This document shows, piece by piece, positions 37,336-45,841 of a stretch of DNA of 64,000 bases. Source of the stretch: Viridibacterium sp035456105 (GTDB lineage: Bacteria > Pseudomonadota > Gammaproteobacteria > Burkholderiales > Rhodocyclaceae); NCBI GenBank assembly GCA_035456105.1, contig DATIDV010000039.1, forward strand, positions 11,142 to 75,141, in the 5' to 3' direction. Within the stretch, counting starts at the first letter, position 1; every line of letters starts with the position of its first letter. A program made the position numbers and the translations under genes. The notes below the pieces were generated by a model. That model saw only the letters and a list, made by a program, of their open reading frames with translations. It was not told the origin of the DNA and ran no database searches.

Positions 37336-37437
37336 ATGATTTCGTTGCAGCACATTGTGCTCTACACCCTCGCCGTACTCTCCTCGCTGACTGTCGCACT
37401 GCTGGCACGTCGGCTGCTGCGCCCCGCGCGCAGATAA
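37336..37437 (+). CDS. Possible 33-residue membrane micropeptide upstream of leuA
   Basis: An ATG-to-TAA frame encodes 33 residues: a hydrophobic span rich in Leu (9 of 33) followed by a basic tail ending LLRPARR. It looks like a single-span membrane peptide. The ATG coincides with the predicted transcription start, so it would be leaderless, and no ribosome site is visible. It could be a chance frame. It lies in a 395-base gap otherwise filled by the desaturase promoter side and the leu leader. Confidence 0.3.
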   Translation: MISLQHIVLYTLAVLSSLTVALLARRLLRPARR

Positions 37438-37527
37438 AAAACTCCCCTCGCTTTGGCTTCGACCGCACCATCTAACGATGGTTCGATTCGTTGCGTCGCA
37501 TCTACGCCTCCAAATTCCGGATTTCAA

Positions 37528-37617
37528 ATGAATTTTCTATTGCTCCTGCTACGACTGCCCACCGGACGACCGGCCTTGAACTGGCTGCCGCTCGTCCTTG
37601 CTCAGGCCATCCGCTGA
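37528..37617 (+). CDS. leuL: Leucine-rich leader peptide of leuA
   Basis: A 29-residue frame beginning MNFLLLLLRL. Codons 4-8 are CTA TTG CTC CTG CTA, five leucines in a row including the usually rare CTA twice, and 10 of 29 residues are Leu. A weak CGGA site lies upstream. Its position before leuA and its leucine run are those of an amino-acid-sensing leader peptide. The stop at 37615-37617 lies 44 bases before the leuA ATG, in another frame. No terminator hairpin with U-tract lies between them. Confidence 0.7.
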   Translation: MNFLLLLLRLPTGRPALNWLPLVLAQAIR

Positions 37618-37658
37618 ATCAGCAATCGAATCAGACACCCGACCGCAATTGGAGCAAT
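37539..37658 (+). promoter_or_regulatory. Predicted Shine-Dalgarno-sequestering switch of leuA
   Basis: ATTGCTCC (37539-37546), inside the leader leucine codons, is the exact complement of GGAGCAAT (37651-37658), the leuA ribosome site, with one further U-G pair possible. A second partial partner, TTGCTC (37598-37603), can pair with GAGCAA (37652-37657). It can itself be drawn into a stem between GGCCTTGA (37572-37579) and TCAGGCC (37602-37608). The layout suggests that a ribosome stalled on leucine codons frees the leuA start. Confidence 0.55.
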
Positions 37659-37661
37659 GAA

Positions 37662-39356
37662 ATGTTGAAGCAACCCAACACCAAGTATCAGGCTTTCCCC
37701 CCGATCCAGCTCGCCGACAGAACCTGGCCGAGCAAGACAATCACGCGCCCGCCGATCTGGATGAGCACCGATCTGCGTGATGGCAATCAGGCCTTGTTCG
37801 AGCCGATGTCTGCCGCACGCAAGCTGTCAATGTTCGAGATGCTCTGTGAGATCGGCTTCAAAGAAATCGAAGTGGCGTTTCCTTCCGCTTCGCAAACCGA
37901 CTTCGATTTCGTGCGCAAGCTCGTTGAAGAGAACCGCATTCCGAGCGATGTAACGGTGGAAGTGCTGACGCAGGCGCGCGACCACCTCATCCGCCGCAGC
38001 TTCGAAAGTCTCAAGGGCGCGAAACGCGCCATCATGCATGTTTACAATGCGACGGCCCCCAATTTCCGCCGCATCGTCTTCAACGTCGATCGCGCCGGCT
38101 GTATCAAGATCGCCACCGAAGCGGCCAAGCTCGTGCGTGAATGCGCGGAAGCGCAACCAGAGACTGAATGGGTCTTTCAGTACAGCCCGGAAACCTTCTC
38201 TTCTACCGAGCTCGATTTCGCATTGGAAATCAGTGAGCGTGTTTTCGAAATCTGGCAGCCGACCAAGGAACGCCCCGCCATCCTCAACCTGCCTGCAACG
38301 GTCGAGGCGGCAACGCCGAACGTTTATGCTGATCAGGTTGAATGGATGTGCCGCAATCTGTCGAACCGCGAAGCGATCATCGTCAGCGTACATCCGCACA
38401 ACGACCGCGGCACAGCTGTTGCTGCCGCCGAGCTTGCCGTCATGGCCGGCGCGGATCGCGTCGAGGGCTGTCTGTTCGGCAATGGCGAGCGCACCGGCAA
38501 TGTCGACCTTGTGACGCTCGCGTTGAACCTCTACTCGCAAGGCACCGATCCGCAACTCGACTTCTCGCGCATCAATCACATTGCGCGCACGGCTGAGGAA
38601 TGCACGCAGTTGCCGATTCACCCGCGTCATCCCTACGTTGGAGATCTCGTCTTCACGGCCTTCTCCGGTTCGCATCAGGATGCGATCAAGAAGGGCTTCG
38701 CCGCACAGGATCCGAATGCACTCTGGGAAGTGCCTTACCTGCCCGTCGACCCGGCTGATCTTGGCCGAACTTATGACTCCATCATTCGCGTCAACAGCCA
38801 GTCCGGCAAAGGTGGTATCGCCTACCTGATGGAGTCCGCTTACGGACTCGTGATGCCGCGCCGCATGCAGGTGGAGTTTTCTGCCGAGGTGCAGCAGGTC
38901 ATGGACGACACCGGCCAGGAGCAAAGCGCACAGGACATCTGGGCGATTTTCGAACGCGCCTATCTCGAAGCAGATCTGCCCGTGACCTTGCTTGCCCACC
39001 GCCTTGAAGAGTCGCGCGATCACCATGCCGTTGAGCTTGATGTGATGGTCGACGGCAAGCCGCGTCGCCTGCGTGGCGAGGGCAATGGCCCGCTCGATGC
39101 AGCCCTGCGCGCGCTCGGTCTGCCCTTGTCGATCCACAGCTTCGAAGAGCGCTCGCTGGGCATCGGCGGTGACGCACGTGCCGTGGCTTTCCTCGAAATT
39201 GCCAGCCCGGAGATGGCTGGCACACTGTTCGGAGCCGGCTGCTCCTCGAGCATTGTCGAGGCTTCGCTGCGAGCCCTGATCTCCGCAGCCAATCGCCTCG
39301 TTGCTCGTGACACGAAGCTCAGGGAAGCGCTCGACACCTCTCTCAGCGCAGCCTGA
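37662..39356 (+). CDS. leuA: 2-isopropylmalate synthase (type 2 LeuA)
   Basis: A 564-residue enzyme condensing acetyl-CoA with 2-ketoisovalerate, the first committed step of leucine synthesis. The catalytic TIM barrel carries STDLRDGNQAL near the N-terminus and the metal-site HPHNDRGTAV. A C-terminal LeuA regulatory domain (about 430-560) should bind leucine for feedback inhibition. The length and sequence style match the yeast-like long form found in betaproteobacteria and actinobacteria rather than the enteric form. The ATG at 37662 follows GGAGCAATGAA. A longer in-frame reading from 37491 overlaps the leader peptide and is not accepted. Confidence 0.96.
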   Translation: MLKQPNTKYQAFPPIQLADRTWPSKTITRPPIWMSTDLRDGNQALFEPMSAARKLSMFEMLCEIGFKEIEVAFPSASQTDFDFVRKLVEENRIPSDVTVEVLTQARDHLIRRSFESLKGAKRAIMHVYNATAPNFRRIVFNVDRAGCIKIATEAAKLVRECAEAQPETEWVFQYSPETFSSTELDFALEISERVFEIWQPTKERPAILNLPATVEAATPNVYADQVEWMCRNLSNREAIIVSVHPHNDRGTAVAAAELAVMAGADRVEGCLFGNGERTGNVDLVTLALNLYSQGTDPQLDFSRINHIARTAEECTQLPIHPRHPYVGDLVFTAFSGSHQDAIKKGFAAQDPNALWEVPYLPVDPADLGRTYDSIIRVNSQSGKGGIAYLMESAYGLVMPRRMQVEFSAEVQQVMDDTGQEQSAQDIWAIFERAYLEADLPVTLLAHRLEESRDHHAVELDVMVDGKPRRLRGEGNGPLDAALRALGLPLSIHSFEERSLGIGGDARAVAFLEIASPEMAGTLFGAGCSSSIVEASLRALISAANRLVARDTKLREALDTSLSAA

Positions 39357-39366
39357 AGATTTTGAT

Positions 39367-39417
39367 GGGCGGCAAAGGACAGAGTTGCCGCCCGTTATCC
39401 GGCGCTCTCGCGAGCGC
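39367..39417 (+). terminator. Tandem hairpins after leuA
   Basis: The stem GGGCGGCAA / TTGCCGCCC (39367-39375, 39385-39393) is followed by GTTATCC, then a second stem GGCGCTC / GAGCGCC (39400-39417). U-tracts are poor; termination is probable but not certain. Confidence 0.55.
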
Positions 39418-39433
39418 CGCTTCGTCTAGACTG

Positions 39434-39454
39434 CAGACTGATTCATTCAGTCTG
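39434..39454 (+). promoter_or_regulatory. Hairpin directly before the DUF1631 start codon
   Basis: A perfect 8-bp stem CAGACTGA / TCAGTCTG with a five-base loop ends six bases before the ATG at 39461. No Shine-Dalgarno sequence is visible, so the structure may influence initiation, or it may be an operator dyad. Confidence 0.4.
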
Positions 39455-39460
39455 TGACCC

Positions 39461-41371
39461 ATGAGCGACTCCGGCGCCCCATCTGCAAAGATTTCCCCCA
39501 ACCTGTCGCGGCAGGCACTCGATGAATGCCGCAAGGCCCTACTCGATACGCTAGGGGGTGTGCTGCGTGACTTCAAGTACATCGACATTGGTGTCGTCGA
39601 TGCCACGCTCAGCGCTGCGCGCGAACAGTTCGACCAGCTGGTGGGTTTGCGTGATCGCAAAACGTTTGAAAGCCAGCGCAGCCTCACCGCGTCGCGTATC
39701 AGCCTCGTTCATGAGGACGATCTCGAATTCTCGATCCGCCTCTCTGACCTCGCCCAGCAACTGCGCGAGAGTTGCGAACTGCAACTGGCGCAACTGCATC
39801 TGCGCTTCATGACTCTGCTCGATCAGCAGGAGGCCGCCCCGGAACAACTTCCCGTGGGCCCCGAGACTGTCGGCAGCGCATTGCGCGCGCTGGCTTCCAA
39901 AGCCGGTTTGAATGGTGATGAGCGCATTCGCATGTTGCAAGACATGCGCAGCCAACTCGTCTTCCGCCTGCGCACGCTTTATCAGAGCTTGAACACGCGA
40001 CTCGACGAGCTCGGTATTGAACAGAAATCGCTATTGCGCGCAGCATCCGAGCGCCCGCCAGCCCGTCCTGCGGTCAGCATCGACAGCACGCCCGCAGCTG
40101 CTACGCCGCAAGCCTCAGCGCTCGATCCGATGCTGGCGGGCGCCCTGCGCGACCGCATGATTGCCTGGCTTGATGAACAACTCGCCAGCGGTGGCAATAC
40201 GCCGCAGGTAGCGCGCCAGTTGGGTCGTACAGAGCTGGCCGGGCTGCTGCCGAGCGAGTCGCGACACGCGGTTGATTACATCGAACGCGTGCTCGATCGT
40301 CTCGCCGCACACCCGGACATTCCTCTCGCCGCGAAGCAGCCCCTTGAAGGTCTGCGCGTACCCTTGCTCAAGCTCGCCCTGCGCGACCCCGAACTCTCCA
40401 CACAGGTAGACCACCCCGCACGCAAACTGCTGATTGCACTCGCGCGCGAGGCCAGCGAGCTACCGCAGGACGCATCGCCCGGAACGACCCAGCTCAATCT
40501 GATCGAAGCCAGTGTGTCCCGCCTGGCGCGTGAGTACAACGAAGATGCTGCGGTGTTTGCGGAGGTGCTGGGCGTGCTCGAAAACGCGCGCCACGAACGC
40601 CTCGGCGCGCTTGCGCGGCGCGTCGAATCTTATGCGGAAGGCATTCGCATCGAAGAGCGTAGCGAACTCTCGCGGCGCCACGCTTCCAAAGCCATTCGTG
40701 CCTTGTGTACACAGGAGCCGCCGCGCACGGTAAAGCTCTTCCTCGAACATTACTGGAGTGTGCTGCTGCGCCGTACGCTGACCACCTATGGCGAGCGCAG
40801 CGAAGAGTGGACGCAAGCGCTCAAGATCGCCGACGGTCTGATCTGGAGCATGCAGCCGAAGATTGACCAAGCCGAACGTGATCGGCTTGCCGCCATGCTG
40901 CCGCGCCTCGTACAGCACTTGCAGAATGCTCTGGATGCCATCCGTGTCAAAGCTGAAACACGTGACAAGCTGCTCGAACGCTTCGCTACGCTGCACGCGG
41001 AAGCCTTGAATGGCCGCGACCCGCGCCTTATCGAACCAAGCGTCTCAGCACCGGCGGAAGAAGTGTCGCGCCTTGACAAGGTCTCTGGCATCGAGAGTCT
41101 GCAAATACTGCGACGCCCCGGCTACCTGCCGCGCGAACCGGAAATCCCGTCAGCATTGGCAAAACTTGAAATCGGGCAGAGCCTACGCTTCATGCTACCG
41201 GACGGCAGCCAAGGGAACGGTGTGATCGCGGCTATCAGCCCGGCACGCCAGGTATTCGTGCTGCAAATGCGGCCGGAAAACAAGCCGATCGCTGTGGCAT
41301 GGTCAGAGCTTGCGCATCAGCAGGGCGCAGGCACACTGGGCTTTTCACAGGCGCCAGCCCTCTTCGACTAG
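39461..41371 (+). CDS. DUF1631 family protein of unknown function
   Basis: A 636-residue soluble, mostly helical protein recognised as DUF1631 from its N-terminal region (ALLDTLGGVLRDFKYIDIGVVD), its LREARx-like helices and its HPARKLLIALAREA segment. The last 75 residues look beta-rich (LEIGQSLRFMLPDG, VFVLQMRPENKPIAVAW) and could be a small PilZ-like barrel, but I cannot see the RxxxR and DxSxxG motifs. No signal peptide or membrane span is present. It is a stand-alone gene converging with the MscS gene. I cannot assign a function. Confidence 0.85.
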   Translation: MSDSGAPSAKISPNLSRQALDECRKALLDTLGGVLRDFKYIDIGVVDATLSAAREQFDQLVGLRDRKTFESQRSLTASRISLVHEDDLEFSIRLSDLAQQLRESCELQLAQLHLRFMTLLDQQEAAPEQLPVGPETVGSALRALASKAGLNGDERIRMLQDMRSQLVFRLRTLYQSLNTRLDELGIEQKSLLRAASERPPARPAVSIDSTPAAATPQASALDPMLAGALRDRMIAWLDEQLASGGNTPQVARQLGRTELAGLLPSESRHAVDYIERVLDRLAAHPDIPLAAKQPLEGLRVPLLKLALRDPELSTQVDHPARKLLIALAREASELPQDASPGTTQLNLIEASVSRLAREYNEDAAVFAEVLGVLENARHERLGALARRVESYAEGIRIEERSELSRRHASKAIRALCTQEPPRTVKLFLEHYWSVLLRRTLTTYGERSEEWTQALKIADGLIWSMQPKIDQAERDRLAAMLPRLVQHLQNALDAIRVKAETRDKLLERFATLHAEALNGRDPRLIEPSVSAPAEEVSRLDKVSGIESLQILRRPGYLPREPEIPSALAKLEIGQSLRFMLPDGSQGNGVIAAISPARQVFVLQMRPENKPIAVAWSELAHQQGAGTLGFSQAPALFD

Positions 41372-41390
41372 CCGGCACCCGCGCTGCGTT

Positions 41391-42653
41391 TCAACTGATT
41401 TGGGGTGAAGCAGGCAGCTTCGCCGCAGCCTTCTGGGGCTGTGGCATTTCGATGCCTTCCGCATTGAAGCGCGCCAGCGCCGCGCGCTGGATGTTCGAGC
41501 GCACCCCCAGGGTGCCTTGCAGCGGATCTTCAATCCACACCCCCAACTCCAGCTTGATGCTGTTGTCGGCAAACTCGGCCAGACAAGCGCGTGGCGCGGG
41601 TTCCGCGAGTACGCGCGGCTCTGCTCTGGCAACTTCTTCAAGAATCTGCAGCGCCTTCTCCGTGTCCTCACCGTATGCCACTGGCACTGTGATGGCGACG
41701 CGCATGCGCGGCCGAGTGAAAGTCTCGTTTTGCACGACCGCACCCACGAGCAACTCATTCGGAACAATGAAGTGCGTACCACCGCCCCCCCGCAGCACCG
41801 TATAGCGCGTGGTGATTTGCAACACCTCTCCACGCGTGTCGGCGCCGACCTGTATCAGGTTGCCGATACGGATAGAGCGATCGAGCAGAATGATGAAACC
41901 TGACACGTAGTTGCTGGCGATTTTCTGCATGCCGAGGCCCAGCCCGACACCCAGCGCACCACTGAAAACTGACAGCGTGGTGATGTCGAGACCGACCAGC
42001 GACATGCCGAGCAACACGGCAATGAACAGCAGAACCGCCTTGATGATGCGCGAGAACACCACGCGCAAGCTGCTGTCGAGGCCTTGTGCGGCCTGCAGGC
42101 GACTCTCGACGACGCCCCCCAGCCACAGCGCCACGATTGCTGTGACGACAACGGTGGTCAGCCCCTGCAAGATCTGCCAGATCGAGATGTGACCCTTACC
42201 GATGTGCAGCGAATAGTTGTCGAGCCAGTCGATGATGTCCGGCAATACCCCGACGATGTCGAGTGCCACGGTGCACCAAACCAGCGTTGCCACCGAACGC
42301 TCGAAGCTGGCCAGCCAACCGGACGATGCAAAAACATTGCGCATCGCGAACACCACTGCGCGCACACCGGCCATAGCCAGCATGAGCTGCATGGCAATGC
42401 CGATCAGATGCGGTTTCCAGCCAAGGTGCAGAGCAATGAAACGCGTGACAAGCAACAGCAAGGCGGCCGTCAAAGGAAAGGCCAGACGCCTGGCGCCCCG
42501 CTCCTGCAGGACGGCGCGCTGGTGTCGCTGCCGCACGAAACGCGCAAGTACTGCCGAAACAACGAGTACTACGGCAATGACAATGAGCTGGCGCAGCACG
42601 GCTGCATTGCGCAAATTCGCGACGAGGTCCGAAAACAGGCTTGCGATATCCAT
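41391..42653 (-). CDS. MscS-family mechanosensitive ion channel
   Basis: 420 residues: about five N-terminal helices, then the MscS pore helix and beta domain (VGLGLGMQKIASNYVSGFIILLDRSIRIG at about 245-275, DTRGEVLQITTRYTVLR, FIVPNELLVG), and an alpha/beta cytoplasmic end. It should open under membrane tension and release solutes during hypo-osmotic shock. The extra N-terminal helices place it with the medium-size MscK/YbdG-like members. It lies 20 bases after the rRNA methyltransferase gene and could share its transcript. Confidence 0.92.
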   Translation of the reverse strand: MDIASLFSDLVANLRNAAVLRQLIVIAVVLVVSAVLARFVRQRHQRAVLQERGARRLAFPLTAALLLLVTRFIALHLGWKPHLIGIAMQLMLAMAGVRAVVFAMRNVFASSGWLASFERSVATLVWCTVALDIVGVLPDIIDWLDNYSLHIGKGHISIWQILQGLTTVVVTAIVALWLGGVVESRLQAAQGLDSSLRVVFSRIIKAVLLFIAVLLGMSLVGLDITTLSVFSGALGVGLGLGMQKIASNYVSGFIILLDRSIRIGNLIQVGADTRGEVLQITTRYTVLRGGGGTHFIVPNELLVGAVVQNETFTRPRMRVAITVPVAYGEDTEKALQILEEVARAEPRVLAEPAPRACLAEFADNSIKLELGVWIEDPLQGTLGVRSNIQRAALARFNAEGIEMPQPQKAAAKLPASPQIS

Positions 42654-42673
42654 GCTGTGCGTCCGCCGTGCGC

Positions 42674-43939
42674 TCAGCTTTTGCGCGTCATTACGGTCGC
42701 GAAGAATCCGTCCGTGCCATGTTCAAGCGGCGTGAGCCGCAGACGCGAACCGGTATCCAGTTCGATTTTCTGCGCGGCCAGCAATTCATTCACCGGCTGT
42801 TCGACGAACTCTGGATGTGCCGCGAGGAAGGCGTCGACGATGGCATCGTTCTCTTCCTCAAGCAGCGAGCAGGTTGCATAGACAAGACGCCCACCCACCT
42901 TCACGAGCTTTGCTGCTGCAGCGAGAATCGCCGCCTGTTTGACGACGAGCTCCGACACGCCGACCTGCGTCTGACGCCACTTGAGATCGGGGTTGCGGCG
43001 CAAGGTGCCGATACCGCTGCAAGGTGCATCGACCAAGACGCGATCCATCTTGCCGGCCAGCTTCTTGAGACGCTTGTCGCTCTCGTGCGCAATCGCCGTC
43101 GGATGCACGTTGGACAGACCGGAGCGCGCCATGCGCGGCTTGAAGCGCGCCAAGCGCTTCTCCGACACGTCGAACGCATACAGGCGTCCCGTCGAACGCA
43201 TCAAGGCGCCGAGCAACAGCGTCTTGCCGCCTGCACCAGCACAGAAGTCCGCGACCATTTCACTGCGTTTGGCGCCGACGAGAATCGCCAGCAGCTGGCT
43301 GCCCTCGTCCTGCACTTCGATGCTGCCATCGAGGAACAACGGGTGTTTCTGCAGCGCCACCTTATCGTCCATGCGGATCGCATACGGCGAATACTTACCG
43401 ACCGTGCTGCCGAAACCATCGGCGGTGAGACGCGCCATGGCCGCATCGCGCTCGATCTTGAGCGGATTCACACGCATATCGAGCGGCGCAGGCGTATTCA
43501 GCGAATCCGCCACGGCAATCAAACGCTCTTCGCCGTATTGCGCCAACAGGCGCTCGGTCAGCCAGTCAGGCAGATCACAGCGCTCACCCAGCGTCGGCGC
43601 TTCGACTTCGGCGGTTTTCAGTTCGGCCAGCCAGTTGCGCTCGGCCAATGACAGCAGCGGTTCAAGCTGGCGGATGGACAGACCGTCGTAACGCGTCAGC
43701 CAGGCGATGAGCAGCTTGCGCGCACCCACCGAGTCACCGGCGACACGGCGTAGCTGGCGCATGTGGCGCACGACGCCATAAACCGACTCGGCGACAAAAG
43801 CGCGGTCAGCCATGCCCATGGAACGCTGTCCACGGAAAAAACCGGACAGAACACCGTCGGCGGGATATTTGAAGTCGAGGACTTCGTCGAGCGCCTGACC
43901 AGCAGCGTCAAGTTGCTCGGCGGTAATTCGGAGTGCCAT
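42674..43939 (-). CDS. RsmB/NOP-family rRNA cytosine-C5 methyltransferase
   Basis: 421 residues with an N-terminal NusB-like helical region and a C-terminal Rossmann methyltransferase. The SAM loop is DFCAGAGGKTLLLGA, the motif IV Cys is in DAPCSGIGTLRRNPDLKW, and the motif VI catalytic Cys is in YATCSLLEEEN. It should methylate C5 of a cytosine in rRNA using the two-cysteine mechanism. RsmB acts at 16S C967, and this protein is similar in order and size. Exact site identity is not certain because paralogues exist in this class. Confidence 0.9.
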   Translation of the reverse strand: MALRITAEQLDAAGQALDEVLDFKYPADGVLSGFFRGQRSMGMADRAFVAESVYGVVRHMRQLRRVAGDSVGARKLLIAWLTRYDGLSIRQLEPLLSLAERNWLAELKTAEVEAPTLGERCDLPDWLTERLLAQYGEERLIAVADSLNTPAPLDMRVNPLKIERDAAMARLTADGFGSTVGKYSPYAIRMDDKVALQKHPLFLDGSIEVQDEGSQLLAILVGAKRSEMVADFCAGAGGKTLLLGALMRSTGRLYAFDVSEKRLARFKPRMARSGLSNVHPTAIAHESDKRLKKLAGKMDRVLVDAPCSGIGTLRRNPDLKWRQTQVGVSELVVKQAAILAAAAKLVKVGGRLVYATCSLLEEENDAIVDAFLAAHPEFVEQPVNELLAAQKIELDTGSRLRLTPLEHGTDGFFATVMTRKS

Positions 43940-44055
43940 GGATTCGGGGTGCAGAACATGCGACAGAGGAATGAGGCCGGATTATACGGCACGCGCCCTG
44001 ATGCCCCGTGATGGCAGCTGAAATCGGGCCCGCGCGGACCCGATCCCATCGCACT

Positions 44056-45123
44056 TCAGTCGCTGTCCGACGAACCTGGGCGAGAACCAACGACCTGGCC
44101 ATTTAATTCGACCTTTTCCGCCCTAAGGTCATATTTTCCGTTGCTATCCTCGACGCGAATACGCACTGGCGCATTGCTCCAGTCCGGTGCCAGCCAGATG
44201 TCGATCTTCAACGCCCCATTACGTGCTTCGGCGTGAAACTGGCGCGCCATGATCGTACCCAGCGGCAACTGCAAGGCCTGCGCCGGGCGTTGTTCAATGC
44301 TCACACGGCTGACCGAACCACGGAAGGTCACCACAAAGACGTCGAAGTTCGGCGCACCTACAGGCTGCAGCGACATGAAGTGCGTCAGCGCCAGCATATC
44401 CAGGGCATAGCCTCCCGTATCGACTTCGCGGGGATTGCCCTTGCGCACCTGCTTCACCGCGTTGCCGGCAGGATCGAACTGCGTCTCGTACTGCGATGAA
44501 TTGAAGGTCTCGAGGAAGCTGTCCGACACCGGGCGACCGGCGACGATGCGCCCGCTGGATTCCTGCTTGATGAGTTCGCCCTTGATGGGCACAAAGCCGC
44601 GCAGAGATGCGGAAAACTGCGCGTCATCGCGTGACCACTCCTGCACGCCCGTTATCATGATGCCGTAGTAGCTCGACACATAGCTCACGCGCCCCTGCTT
44701 CGCCCACCCACTTATGTCCGCCAGTGGCGCCGAAGGTGCTTTAGCCTCCGCCACGGCTTGGGATTGCGCTTCCGGCAGAGGCGCTAAAGCCGCCACTTCC
44801 ACCGCGGGCGCAGACTGCTCTGTCGGCTCTGAGGGCGGGCCAGCGTCCGCCAGTGACGCACTATTGTCGGTTGGCACGTTGCCAAGTGCTGCGGTCGGCG
44901 CCTTTGCAATCGGTGGCGCGGGCTTCCTCGGCTTGGCCGGTTTGGGGGCTGGCTTGGGTGCAGGCATCTGCGGTGCGGCGACTGGCGGCGCCATCAGCAC
45001 CGCAGTGAGCGGTTTGCCGCCAAGGTCTTCGTTTTCCGGCAGTTGCCAGCCGGGCGCCACCAGCGCTACGACGTGCGCCAGCACCGAGATTCCGGCGGCA
45101 AGAGAGATGGCCTTTATGTGCAT
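44056..45123 (-). CDS. DUF3108 domain protein with TonB-like proline-rich linker
   Basis: 355 residues. An N-terminal membrane helix (about 8-25) is followed by a Pro/Ala/Lys-rich stretch (PAPKPAPKPAKPRKPAPP, about 50-75) able to span the periplasm, a low-complexity region, then a beta-rich DUF3108 domain (about 150-345). The resemblance to TonB in layout is only architectural. The start at 45123 gives the membrane anchor; in-frame sequence further upstream overlaps purN. Its position 13 bases after purN recurs in betaproteobacteria, but function is unknown. Confidence 0.83.
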   Translation of the reverse strand: MHIKAISLAAGISVLAHVVALVAPGWQLPENEDLGGKPLTAVLMAPPVAAPQMPAPKPAPKPAKPRKPAPPIAKAPTAALGNVPTDNSASLADAGPPSEPTEQSAPAVEVAALAPLPEAQSQAVAEAKAPSAPLADISGWAKQGRVSYVSSYYGIMITGVQEWSRDDAQFSASLRGFVPIKGELIKQESSGRIVAGRPVSDSFLETFNSSQYETQFDPAGNAVKQVRKGNPREVDTGGYALDMLALTHFMSLQPVGAPNFDVFVVTFRGSVSRVSIEQRPAQALQLPLGTIMARQFHAEARNGALKIDIWLAPDWSNAPVRIRVEDSNGKYDLRAEKVELNGQVVGSRPGSSDSD

Positions 45124-45136
45124 GCCGGGGTGCGCA

Positions 45137-45793
45137 TCATCCGGGAGAGTCCGCCTCGACCAGCGGCACGCACCAGCCTTCTGCACCGGATACAGCACCT
45201 CTGATCTTCGCGCGACCCGCCGAGAGCGCGACCCTGCCCTCGACGAACCAGCGCACGGCCTGCGGATAGATGCGGTGCTCTTGGGCAAGCACGCGCGCCG
45301 ACAAGGTTTTCTCGTCATCCTCATCGAACACTGGCACTGCCGCCTGGATGACTATGGGGCCGCAGTCGAGATCAGCCGTCACGAAATGCACGCTGGCACC
45401 ATGCAGCTTGACGCCACTCTCCAGCGCACGCGCATGAGTATGCAACCCGGGAAACGCGGGCAGCAAGGAAGGATGGATGTTGATCAACCTGCCCGCGTAA
45501 TGCGCGACGAAATCAGCAGTCAGTACGCGCATGAAGCCGGCCAGCACGACGAGATCTGGCGCGTGACTGTCGATGACAGCGGCAAGCTCAGCATCAAAGG
45601 CTTCGCGGCTGGGAAAGCCCTTGTGATCCACGACGGCCGTCGCAATGCCATGAGCCTGCGCAAAACCGAGCCCCGCGGCGTCGGCACGATTGGCAATCAC
45701 GGCCGCGACGCGCGCCCCAGGAATGGCGGCGTTCACAATGGCTTCCATATTGCTGCCACGGCCGGAGATGAGGATGACGACGTTCTTGCTCAT
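45137..45793 (-). CDS. purN: Phosphoribosylglycinamide formyltransferase
   Basis: A 218-residue enzyme transferring formyl from 10-formyltetrahydrofolate to GAR in purine synthesis. It shows the phosphate loop SGRGSNMEAI, folate site VLAGFMRVL, catalytic Asn/His in INIHPSLLPAFPG, HGASVHFV, and catalytic Asp in DLDCGPI. The length fits (E. coli 212). It lies in a leftward group with DUF3108 downstream and dedA upstream. Confidence 0.95.
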   Translation of the reverse strand: MSKNVVILISGRGSNMEAIVNAAIPGARVAAVIANRADAAGLGFAQAHGIATAVVDHKGFPSREAFDAELAAVIDSHAPDLVVLAGFMRVLTADFVAHYAGRLINIHPSLLPAFPGLHTHARALESGVKLHGASVHFVTADLDCGPIVIQAAVPVFDEDDEKTLSARVLAQEHRIYPQAVRWFVEGRVALSAGRAKIRGAVSGAEGWCVPLVEADSPG

Positions 45794-45841
45794 GAGGATG
45801 CGCTACTCAGATTAATTGAATGCAAAACGGGGATAACGCAC

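Noticed and set aside
37441..37500. Rho-independent attenuator for leuA (hairpin ACCATC/GATGGT at 37467-37482)
   Set aside because: It has only a 6-bp stem, no U-tract, and lies before the leader peptide rather than between it and leuA.
37827..39137. A 436-codon open frame on the minus strand
   Set aside because: It lies opposite leuA, whose motifs and length are clear.
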